Program-made: the position numbers and the translations under genes
Shown: in pieces, positions 12,325 to 21,962 of the stretch
How the letters are laid out: the number at the start of each line of letters is the position of its first letter
Position numbering within the stretch: position 1 is the first letter of the stretch
Notes under the pieces: generated by a model
What the model saw: only the letters and a program-made list of their open reading frames with translations
Database searches by the model: none
Told to the model about the DNA's origin: nothing
Assembly (NCBI RefSeq): GCF_010389155.1
Contig: NC_057768.1
Span: 41,519,633 to 41,583,632 of the forward strand
DNA from: Erigeron canadensis
Taxonomy: Eukaryota > Streptophyta > Magnoliopsida > Asterales > Asteraceae
Direction: 5' to 3'
Length of the DNA stretch: 64,000 bases

Positions 12325-13699
12325 TGGGTGTGGTCTAGATACCAAAAAAACTTGGTTGAGATATGAATCCGTAGAAAAAATTATAGTGGGAATATATGCT
12401 AAAATTGATTGCTACACACCGAACAACTTTTGGTTATAGGTACATTTTGTCATCTTATAAGTTATAACAGGAACAAAAAAAAGTGTACATCTAAATCATG
12501 TATCAATGTACGAATTTTACTATTACTATGTACAAATATAGTAGGCAATTAAATGAGGCGGTTGCGTTGAGCTAGATGCATGTTACGTAAAACAGGAAAA
12601 GAATAATCGTCAGACTACAACGTAAAAGAACTATATATATAAGTAAATAAACGAACTTCTATTTCTATTTCTAACTTTAAACAGAAATTTTCAGCCGTAC
12701 ATGATCACTTACTACTATTGTCATATATAGCATTATTAATCTAATTACTATATTTAATTTGTTTTATTTGGAAAGGAACAGAATATCGTTTATTCCATTT
12801 TAAGTTAAGTGAACACCAATAATTATTTAATCTCACTACTCAACATCTTGAAGTCATGATTAAGAAAAGTTCGAAAACAACCATGGAATAACTACTTCAG
12901 TTAGACCGTAAAAAAACAAAAAAAATCGCTCTCCTCGCATAATCCAAGTAAGAAACACACCCACCCTACTCTATTTAGTTATATATAGAAGGTTATGATA
13001 CGATGTGTTTTATCGTCGGTAGGCTTTTAAAAACCCATTTTCGATTTCACCGACCCTTTTCCCCACCACCACCACCACCGACCTTCTTCCCTTGCCTCCC
13101 CCACACGACCACCACCAGGTACCACCACCACCATCGTCAGAAACTGCGATTAAAAGCGGATCAGGCTGAGATTAATAAAGGGTAGCTGGTGGTGGTCATA
13201 ATTCATAGGGGGTGATCGGTGATGAGGTGATCTACTCGAGGACGGCTCTCCTAACCGTCTTTGCCATGTCGATGAAATTACTGACATACTCCATCCGTCC
13301 CACTTTAAATGTCATAGTTTCACGTTTTGGTCTTTTAAATTTGTTTGAGTTTGACCATTAATAATTTTGTTTGTTCTATATAATATTTGATATAAAACAT
13401 ATGAATATATAGTATTTTAAATGTATTTTACATAAAAAAAAAGACTTAACAATCAAGTCAAAATAGGATAAATTGAGATGGTCACATACATCTTAGTTGA
13501 AGATGTATATTTCAGTAAGCTATATGTTACTAACATAACATATAACATACTACTAAGATGCATGTTAACTATTAAAATGCATCTTAATCAACACACTGAC
13601 ATACAATAGTGTCGATAGGAAATAAGTTTTAGTTATGTGTTTCCATGTTGACATTGTATGTTAATCGGTATGATTTTAGTTGTATATTAATGCTTCACA

Positions 13700-15139
13700 T
13701 GTTAACAATTGATATAGAAAAATATGAGTAAGACTATAAGGTTTATACAGTCTTTTATAAGAGAGGAAAATAAAAAACTACATTGTGAATTATTGTTATT
13801 ATCTTAGTTAACCGATTATAATTTATAGGAAAAAATATGAGCTAAATAAGGAAACAAATAAATGTTTTTCTTCTTGTCTAAGTTGAGATCTTTTAACAAG
13901 GGAAGTGATGACGTGTATTTTGATTCTGTGATTTCTTTCTTTTCTAACACTCTCTCTCAAGTTGAATAGTGCGATTTCCGATATTCAACTTGGATTGGTT
14001 TTGAGTTAATTTGACTTGACGATTTTGGTTTTAGCTACCGCCTTATTCAGACATGGTAGTTTTGGTTTGTTCTACCGTCTTCTTCAGACATGGTATATTT
14101 TGGTTGTGGACTACCGCCTTTTTCAGACATGGTAGTTTTGGTTTGATCTACCGCCTTCTCCAGACATGGTAGATTTTGGTTTGAACTACCGCTTTTTCAG
14201 ACATTGTAGTTTTGGTATGATCTACCGCCTTCTTCAGACATGATAGATTTTGGTTTGGACTACCACCTTTTTCAGACATGGTAGTTTTGGTTTGATTTAC
14301 CGCCTTCTTCAGACATGGTAGATTTTGGTTTGGGCTACCGCCTTCAGATCTTTATATACCTATATCTCCCCTTAAAAAAATATAGGTATATTTGTTTCTT
14401 TTGAGATATTCCCCCTCAAACCGGAACGTTTACTTTTCTTGGTCTTCTCTTTTTAAAAGGCAAGAAGCCTTTTTCTTTTGTCTCTTGTGGCTGCTCCTTT
14501 CTTCGACGAAAAACAAGAACCCACATGAGGTTTATTTTTTCTTCCGCCAAATACGAGGCTGCTCTCCGATGTAACAAACAAATGCTTTGTAGCTTTTGTC
14601 TTGTTGCTGTTACTCACGAACGAATTAAAAAAAAAAAAAAAAGAAAAGGAGAAAAACCTTTTTGACCTTTTTTTCCGGCTACTCTCACCAACAAATCCAA
14701 TTCTCTTTTTATTCAAATAATTCGGTGCAATTAATTCTCCTCAAATATGATGATATAATTTCGATGTGTGTTGAACAAATTGAAAGCTAGCAAAGGCTCA
14801 ATTTGACTTTGTGTGTTTTTTTTTAGTGAATTTTGGGTTTTCGACCTTCGACGAAGATGTCGAATGTTTTTTCTATTTTTAGGATGTGTGTTGTGGCTCT
14901 GATACCATGTTAACAATTGATATAGAAAAATATGAGTAAGACTTTAAGGCTACATTGTGAATTATTGTTATTATTTTAGTTGAAACAACCGATTACAATT
15001 TATAGGAAAAAATATGAGCTAAATAAGGAAACAAATAAATGTTTTTCTTCTTGTATGTCCAAGTTGAGATCTTGTATGTCCAAGTTGAGATCTTCTAATG
15101 AAATTTATTTTGATCCCGTGATTTCTTCCTTTTCTAACA
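13700..15139 (-). mobile_element. TRIM-like non-autonomous LTR retrotransposon
   Basis: Two direct repeats of 250 bp (13700-13949) and 232 bp (14908-15139) both begin TGTTAACAATTGATATAGAA and end TTCTAACA. They are bounded by a perfect 5-bp target duplication TCACA (13695-13699 and 15140-15144). Immediately inside the right LTR the plus strand reads GGCTCTGATACCA. Its complement TGGTATCAGAGCC is a plant initiator-tRNA-Met primer binding site, so the element reads on the minus strand. A purine run GAGAGAGAG adjoins the other LTR as the polypurine tract. The interior is about 960 bp with no gag or pol, only a tandem array and low-complexity sequence. The LTRs are clearly homologous, with indels including a duplicated CAAGTTGAGATCTTGTATGT-type unit in the right one. 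The element depends on proteins supplied elsewhere. Confidence 0.9.
14035..14348 (+). repeat. Tandem array of ~38-40-bp units inside the TRIM-like element
   Basis: About eight units of the form CTACCGCCTTyTTCAGACAT followed by GGTAGTTTTGGTTTG are arranged head to tail. Alternate units share variants (GTAGTTTTGG versus GTAGATTTTGG), which gives a two-unit higher-order period near 78-80 bp. Each unit holds a short inverted pair CTACC/GGTAG. Confidence 0.85.
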
Positions 15140-15539
15140 TCACACACTTCGCACTTTAAGACACTTCACACGGCAATCTACTACCAGTAGTTATATTTGT
15201 ACTCCTTATTAAAAATTATTCACCAATGTTGAAAGTTTACAAGATTTGGGACATGCAATTTTATGTTTTTGCCATTCCTCACCCTTTTAGTCTTCCCTCT
15301 CCCAATAAATATCTTCCAACAGATACAAATACCCTTCATCTAAAGCAGACACATTAAACATTAATATCTGTCTTCTTTATACCCTAAAACACATACAACA
15401 TATTCATATGGAGTCAGGAATTATGGCGCTACATCGTTTATTAATATGGATCTCGATCAAGCAAAAGTCGTAATTAACGAGATCAAAAGATTTCAAGATC
15501 AAGAGGAGGTTCTAATTAACGATATTAAAAGATTTTAAG

Positions 15540-15600
15540 ATTACAATAATCGAAACTCTCTTAATGATATCTGTCGCAACGCGCGGGTAGCATGCTCCTA
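15540..15600 (+). mobile_element. Helitron-like 3' hairpin remnant
   Basis: TGTCGCAACGCGCGGGTAGC resembles the terminal hairpin of the Helitron-like elements near 28930 and 57330. It is on the plus strand and lacks a clean CTAG end. No 5' partner was found. Confidence 0.35.
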
Positions 15601-15628
15601 AATCTATATGTGTGTGTGTGTGTATATA

Positions 15629-15806
15629 GGGGGAAGGGAATATGAGGCTGTTAGACACCTAAGTTGGGTGAAAAAACCCCTCACATACCTTTTTTTAAAC
15701 CATAAAAATCATGGGGGGCAAACATTTATTCAAAATATTAAAATATTGGTATGTAAAGAGTTTTTCACCCAAGTTGAATGTATAACAACCCCATACTCAC
15801 TTTTCT
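15629..15806. mobile_element. MITE, 'GGGAAGGGAATATGAGGCTGTT' family, copy A
   Basis: The arms (GGGGGAAGGGAATATGAGGC at left, CATACTCACTTTTC at right) are inverted copies that include the phrase GTTGGGTGAAAAA. The element sits between a GT/TA-rich microsatellite on the left and a TATATGTATATATATAC stretch on the right. It shares its arms and centre with copies at 50255 and 58694. Confidence 0.8.
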
Positions 15807-15895
15807 GTATATGTATATATATACATATACATATCAATGATATACTGAGTTAAAAACCTAGCTAGCTTCTTCATATATCTTTTAGGTTTTATTAA

Positions 15896-16592
15896 GAAAT
15901 AATTAATGGATCAAGACTATATAGGTGGTGTTGGGCTTGTATCATTGCTAATTTGCTACGAGCAGCAGCATGGTTTGTTTCTGCATTACCGATTGTCGTA
16001 GGTTGGGTGCCATTGCCTGGAATCCGTTGGTTACATGAAGTTATGTTGGGGTTTGCCAAGAGAGGCAAGATCGATCTTACAGTCCAATACTGTAAGTGAT
16101 CGAGATCGTTGTTAATTACCAGTAATTATATATATATATATATATGTTCATATACAATATACGATTTTGTTAACAAGCTACTTAGTTTTGCAATGACCTT
16201 AATTATTAGTTTCTCTATTTTACAAATTGATAAAATTAAGTTAATTAATTCAGTTTTGTAAATTTGATTGTGTGATTGTGCGTTGTTTTAGAGATTAATT
16301 ATCCGTGCCTCAGAAAACTTTCACTCACTTTTATGCGGTGGGCATTCTGTGGACAACAATCTTGCTTGTTGCAGTGTGGTTCTACGCAATCTCACTGCCG
16401 GATGATCATCATCCCTCTTCTGCTGTAATAACAAGAGAACATTATGTATACAATGTTTGGCAAACTATATTTATGCTTTTGCTTATGGAAGCTCAAGTTT
16501 TGCGACGCTTTTACGAGTCAAACTTTGTTTTTAACTACAGTCCATCTGCTCGATCGAATGCACATTGTTGGTTATTTGGTCGGCATATCGTA
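15896..16592 (+). pseudogene. Truncated polyprenol reductase pseudogene (exons 1-2 only)
   Basis: The sequence translates to exon 1 (LLRAAAWFVSALPIVVGW, then GFAKRGKIDLTVQY, ending near 16091 at GTAAG) and exon 2 (PQKTFTHFYAVGILWTTILL to NYSPSAR, about 16305-16592). Both are clearly homologous to the intact gene at 1831-4353. It is broken in several ways. The exon 1 frame has no ATG, because the nearest ATG (15906) is one base out of frame. An in-frame TAA at 16296 lies at the start of exon 2 whichever nearby acceptor is used. A 4-base duplication (CGATCGAA, near 16553) shifts the frame just after SPSAR. Exons 3-6 are missing, and the sequence after 16592 is MITE-filled. Introns are kept, so it arose by DNA duplication and not by retroposition. 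Its exon 1 also shows what the first exon of the intact gene should look like. Confidence 0.88.
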
Positions 16593-16693
16593 AGTAGTTA
16601 ACTTAATTTGCATCTCCTGATCGATCATCAGCAATATTAATTATATATCTTGATTTTTTTGAATACTTAATATATACTAACTTGGCTGATTTC

Positions 16694-17233
16694 AAGTGAT
16701 CATTTGGTTTATTGTATGTAACTAACTCGTTAAATTGAACGACTAATGTAAAAATATATACGTGGCACACCATATGAGCTGCCACGTAGAAGTTTCATAT
16801 TGGTCAACGTAAAAATTTGGGTTAAATATCTGGAAGTGTAAGTAACTTTTACATTTTTCCTATTGTGTGAATGTAACTTTCATTTGGTTCATTGTATGTA
16901 ACTAACCCGCTAAATTTGAACGATTAATGTAAAATTTTTACGTTGACCAATAAAAAACTTCTACGTGACAGCTCATATGGTGTGCCACGTATACACTTTT
17001 ACATTAATCGTTCAATTTAGCGAGTTAGTTACATACAATGAACCAAATGAAAGTTACATTCACACAATAGAAAAACTGTAAAAGTTACTTACACCCTCAG
17101 ATACTAAACCCTAAAAATTTTACATTAATCGTTCACTTTTTGTGGGTTGGTTACATACTATAAACCAAATGAAAGTTACATTAACACAATAGGAAAAATG
17201 TAAAAGTTACTTACACTCCTACATACTTAATCC
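16694..17233. mobile_element. Older Mutator-type MITE interrupted by a younger relative
   Basis: Sequence outside 16810-17120 reads as a single older element once the younger insert is removed. The left part contains CATTTGGTTTATTGTATGTA and GTGGCACACCATATGAGCTG. The right part contains TGGGTTGGTTACATACTATA and GTAAAAGTTACTTACACTCC and ends near CTTAATCC. It is related in sequence to the insert itself. Its left terminus has decayed. Confidence 0.7.
16819..17111. mobile_element. Mutator-type MITE with 9-bp duplication TAAAAATTT
   Basis: The 293-bp element begins GGGTTAAATATCTGGAAGTG and ends CACCCTCAGATACTAAACCC, with arms complementary over most of their length. It is flanked by perfect TAAAAATTT repeats (16810-16818 and 17112-17120). 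The central segment carries GTGACAGCTCATATGGTGTG and CCACG. It inserted into an older copy of the same family. Confidence 0.88.
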
Positions 17234-17674
17234 TTTATAATTTTATTATTTTTAGTTTTTTAAAAATTTAAATTTTTCATGATCGTTAAATTACACAAAC
17301 AATAAACATAACCAATTGTCAACTTATAATGTAACTGCATCCATAGTAAAGGCATACACGATAATTGGAGTTCCGCGCTAGTTAGAAGATCCTTAAAATA
17401 TAAATGACACGATTAAAATTGTGGTATAAATTGAACTTTTAAGATTGTTATGTATGTTGAAATAAATTGAAAAAAAAAATGTTATTAAAATAAAAGATAA
17501 ATGGTAACTCTATATATAACTAAAAGAAGATAATTTTTATCGTATGTGACCCTTTTCTTTTATGCTAACTAGGTTTTTCGCTTAGGTGGTGTTTTTTGGT
17601 AATTTTAATGTATTTTTAATATATATGACATTTAAATATATATTTTTTAGTGCTCGTGTGTCACTTCATCATTT

Positions 17675-17912
17675 TAGCTTTATTATTGAACAATTGAATT
17701 TGGCTTCCAAGTCATTGCTTGTTGCGAAAATTATGTATATTGTGTGGCGGTTAATTTAGAAGTTGTGAATAACTTCATTGGGTTTTATAATGGAGCGTAA
17801 GATTTCTTCATTGACAAACTTCCAAATCGATCGCCACACAATATACATAATCGTCTCAACATGCAACGATTGGAAGCCGAATTCAGTTGTTCCACAATAG
17901 AGCTAAAATAAT
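17675..17912. mobile_element. Foldback (inverted-repeat) element
   Basis: TTTTAGCTTTATTATTGAAC at the left pairs with a block ending ACAATAGAGCTAAAAT at the right. Between them ATTATGTATATTGTGTGGCG pairs with CGCCACACAATATACATAAT. The predicted hairpin has arms near 100 bp and a loop of about 50 bp. I could not fix its terminal motif or target duplication. Confidence 0.7.
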
Positions 17913-18081
17913 ATGTTTTTTTTTAATAACAAGTTATCCATATCTTTATGACTTAACCTTAATTCATTTTAAAAATAATACTTGTATATATGTTATAATA
18001 TGACGTAGATAAAAGGCCAAATCTTAAATGTGTTAAAATAGTTAAATAAACTCTTAAAAAACACATAGTCATTAATTTTTG

Positions 18082-18321
18082 AGAAAAGTACATTTTTGGT
18101 ATCTGAAGCTTTCAAAGTTTTAATTATAGTCTCTAAGTGAAAAATAATTCATTTTTGATACCCTCACGTGAGGGAGTTAACTGAAAAACAAACGGCGTAT
18201 GTGTTTGGTATCAAAAATGAAAAAAATAACCAACTTCAAGTACCAAAAATATAATTTTTTCCCTTAGAAACTATAAATGAATTTTTTTTTATAACTTCAG
18301 GTATTAAAAATGTCATTTTCT
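18082..18321. mobile_element. MITE with 'GAGAAAAGTACATTTTTGGTA' ends
   Basis: The left end GAGAAAAGTACATTTTTGGT and right end GGTATTAAAAATGTCATTTT then CTC are inverted repeats. The centre contains ACCCTCACGTGAGGGAGTTA, itself palindromic. Such elements are common in dicots. No clear target duplication was seen. Confidence 0.65.
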
Positions 18322-18589
18322 CTAGTTTGGTGTTGGGCTAACTTTTGGGCCAAAATATTTATCGTTGGTGATGGCCTGATCTTTTCGGCTAAATTTGTTT
18401 ATTTGAACTTCATTAAAAAACAATTTATATAGCGAATATTTAAAGCATGTGTTCTATGACATATTTTTAAATAAGTATATTTTAGAGTGATTTTGATGTT
18501 ATATTTAAACTACCTAGATTACCTTTATTCCTTATTTACTAATGTAAACATTTCTACCTAATATACTTAATATACCTTTAAATCTAAAA

Positions 18590-18900
18590 CATTCATTTTT
18601 TATTTTTTCCTTTTTTTTTCTCCATAAATTATTTTATTCCTCTAATTCCTTCAAAATCTTTTATCTCAAAAACCATATACCCATAAATTATAAAAGTTGT
18701 ATGAGTGTTCTTGAAATTTTATGTCCGTTCATTAGAGAGGTCATTCGATATAATTTTTAAATCTGAGGACGGAACCCGTACGGCTAAGGCATTCGGCTAT
18801 CACACTCTATGACTTATTACCTTCCTATTACCTATCACTTCACCATCTCACCGTCGCAAATAAGTAATTGTAATTACTTATACTTAAATGTTGATGGATT
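18590..18900 (+). mobile_element. Helitron-like fragment, relative of the 28.9-kb element
   Basis: Read in reverse complement, this stretch matches 28985-29205 almost base for base, including GCCTTAGCCGTACGGG, CTCTCTAATGAA and the ATAAAAGATTTTGAA tract. The end hairpin is decayed: CTCACCGTCGCAAATAAGTA stands where the relative has an intact GCGCG stem. Confidence 0.75.
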
Positions 18901-19222
18901 TGGTATAATCTACTACTAATATTTTATGGGAAGTGATATCCCTACAACACAATTTAACCATCCACAACATAAGTATATATTTTGTTGTACATTGTACAAC
19001 TGTATAATACAACGTGATCATTATACGAAGACGACAAGTGTTGGAAGGTGAGAGGAAACAACAGCAACATATTATATCAAATCAAATCAAAAAATAAAAA
19101 TAAAAATCAACCTCAAAAAAAAAAAAAATTAAATAAATAAATAATTCCCAGATCCTTTTTTCATATATTTCCGATCCCATATTTCTTTAACCCCAATTTC
19201 CATCATCAATATCGATTAATAA

Positions 19223-19848
19223 ATGGCAGATTCAACTTTCAGCGGTGACGAAACTGCACCGTTTTTTGGTTTCCTTGGTGCCGCAGCTGCCCTCGTTTTT
19301 TCATGTACATTACTCACCTTTTATTATTATCTTCCTTTTTATTTTTATTTTTTTATTTTTTTAAATTTAAGGTGTGAAAGGATACGATTTATTTATGTAA
19401 ATTTATTTTGTTGCAATATGTTTTTTTATGCCGTAGTTAGTTAACCATCGTACTTATATAACTTGTCTCTAAAGTAGTAACATAAAAGACAGAATGATAA
19501 ATATGTTGGTTTTTTGATAAATAACCCAATAATTTATTAGGATTTTGTTTTGATTATTATTGAGTTTATATATATATATATGTATGTATAGGTATGGGGG
19601 CTGCTTATGGAACAGCAAAGAGTGGAGTAGGAGTGGCATCGATGGGAGTGATGAGACCCGAGTTAGTAATGAAGTCGATTGTTCCGGTTGTTATGGCTGG
19701 TGTGCTCGGTATTTATGGTTTGATCATTGCTGTAATTATTAGTACCGGTATCAACCCTAAGGCCAAATCCTATTATCTTTTTGATGGCTATGCACATTTG
19801 TCTTCTGGTTTGGCTTGTGGTCTTGCTGGTCTCTCTGCCGGTATGGCT

Positions 19849-19880
<32 letters not shown>

Positions 19881-21962
19881 TTGTTTTTTTCGTCTCATAT
19901 CTTGATTGATGCTGTATTTAGAGTTTCTTGTGTGTATTTTTTTACGGCAAAATATATATTTAGGAATGTTTTGACCTTTACCATACTTACTACCGTGTGT
20001 ATCTATCTGAGAATGTTTCTATTGTATGTATCAAACTTTCAAAACCTACCTTTCCTTTATGTATCATGTGACTTAATATAAAAGTAGCTGGTACAATCGT
20101 GTATCGTGTCAATTATTTAAAACTTCGTCTTGTATGTATTGTGGCCGGATTTTCTTATGTGACTTCCCGGTTTCAAGTTTCACAATACATACAAATAGAC
20201 AATAGCAAGTTTTGAAACTTTGCTAAGCGAGATTTTTAGTTTGATGCTTAGTTTCCTTTTTATGATAATAGTAAGGGCAACTTCACACCTGTTTCTATTG
20301 TATGTACTATGTATCATGCTTGAAATATTTCTATTGTATATACAAGACTTCCCAAAACTTGTCATCTGTACCTGTGACTCTGATGCACGGAAACGTGGTG
20401 GAGGCACCGTCCCCCGTACCAGAAACTCGTCGGGGACGGAAACGTGTACTTTAATGAAATTTTGGGCTGTGTTTTTTGTTAATGGGACATGACCGATATT
20501 GGACATACTCAATCAATCAGATACTTATTAGTTATATCATATACAAGTTCCCTATTATACGAGTATTAATATAAGTTTTTAGACAAAAGAGCCATTGATG
20601 TTCACATTGTTTAACTAATATGTTGTATTATTACTATTTATAAAGTATGATTATTGTTTACATCAACGTATGAATATATTTTGGGGTTTGTGGTACATTA
20701 TCTATAATATATATTTATTTTTTTTATGTATTTATTTCCGTACCCGTTTCTTGATTTTTTGAGTTTTGCTGTTTCCCGTACCCGTACCAGTTTCTCGTTC
20801 CCGTACCAGTTCCCGTGCAACATAGACCTGTGACCTGTTCCCATCTCACTATAATAGGTGACATGCCATCATTATATGTACATTAAGAATATCTTAACGT
20901 TTGATTCATACATCCACGTCCCAACTCCAAAGAAAAAAAGGTGTAAAGTTCAAATACATTTAAAATTAGTTTGCCCCATTTTACAATATGTGAATTGATG
21001 TGTGTGCTATCCAAGTTAATGTATTCGGTCATTGATGCTTTCACATTTGCTGTGTTAGTGGGTGTGTGAGCGTGTTTGTGTACTGCATTTCACTATAGAG
21101 GAATGAAGATGGTTGGATTTTCAGACAATAAAGAAAAAGAGCAAATATTAGTGAAACATCTGTGTTATTGTGTTATATTTATTAATTCTTTTTTCATTTT
21201 AGTATCCTAAAGCAATGTTCGCCTCTTTGCATGATGTGCAATTGACTGACGCAACTTTTTATGAATTTGGAATTTGCTTTTAGCCCTTGATCTAATAATT
21301 TAGGAATGAAGCCTTATCGTTGGTATGTGCTGTACATGAGTTTTATTTTCAGTGTTCTAGTGGTAATACGATAGTCGAGGACTGGAGGTGTGATATAAGA
21401 AGAAAAAGGGTTATATTTTTATGAAAAATATTGCGTTCTAAGATATGTATTACAACCATACAATGGTGGATGCTTAGTTAATTTAGAAAGAGGGTTATGG
21501 ATTAAGAAGGTAGAGAGTAGAGACCAAATAATTCTCTTTCATCCGACGGTTTACTACTCTAGGAAAGAAAGTCATGGTTGGTATGTCTTATGCATATCGT
21601 CTTTTTGTTTTAGGCTGTACATATTATGTGGATGTGTTATGAATCTTAATTTACACTAAAATATAGCATATATGTTAATGACTTGTCATAATGTGGTCAG
21701 CATGGTTGGTCCCCTGACTCTAGGGTCATTGGCTGTGCCTCTTTCTATCGTGAGGCTATAACAGTAAAAAGTGTGTTGATTTTAATATTTTTTTACCGCC
21801 TGCTAAAGTGTTTCCTATTTGTCACACAGAGCAAATGCACAACAGCCAAAACTTTTTGTGGGAATGATTCTTATTCTCATCTTTGCTGAAGCTCTGGCCC
21901 TATACGGTCTCATTGTGGGAATCATTTTGTCTTCGCGTGCTGGTCAGTCAAGAGCTGATTAA
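19223..21962 (+). CDS. VHA-c: V-type H+-ATPase 16-kDa proteolipid subunit c
   Basis: This is the membrane rotor subunit of the vacuolar/endomembrane proton pump. Exons 19223-19304, 19592-19877 and 21830-21962 join in phase (501 bases, 166 residues plus stop). The protein begins [20 protein letters not shown] and ends [10 protein letters not shown], which is essentially the plant subunit c sequence, with four membrane helices in two hairpins. The proton-carrying glutamate lies in the last helix, in [11 protein letters not shown] (about residue 143). The length equals the family norm, and the start ATG precedes the conserved STFSGDE. Intron 1 ends in a TA-rich run. Intron 2 (about 1.95 kb) contains a MITE at 20379-20825. 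This is subunit c and not c'', which is longer and has a fifth helix. The extreme conservation argues for a functional gene. Confidence 0.97.
20379..20825. mobile_element. MITE with 9-bp duplication ACCTGTGAC, in VHA-c intron 2
   Basis: The element is flanked by ACCTGTGAC (20370-20378 and 20826-20834). The left end reads TCTGATGCACGGAAACG and the right end, reversed, TCTATGTTGCACGGGAAC. Subterminal CCCGTACC and GGGTACGG-type motifs recur. The 9-bp duplication suggests a Mutator-type element. A related piece lies at about 44210-44690. Confidence 0.75.

Larger units (their letters stand above)
9658..13694. other. Intergenic region with transposon debris, no recognisable gene
   Basis: The region holds GC-richer islands at 10170-10400 and 11240-11720, a Helitron-like terminus at about 10658, a duplicated palindrome at 10601, a 58-bp direct duplication at 11577 and two foldback motifs near 12172 and 12296. 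At 13289 the phrase CTCCATCCGTCCCACTTTAA resembles the end of a Stowaway-type MITE, but no partner end was seen. Open frames here read as low-complexity or repetitive protein and I do not call genes. Confidence 0.5.

Noticed and set aside
14453..14716. 87-codon minus-strand open frame inside the TRIM-like element
   Set aside because: Lys/Ser/Phe-rich translation of homopolymer-containing DNA. It shows no gag or other retroelement motif.
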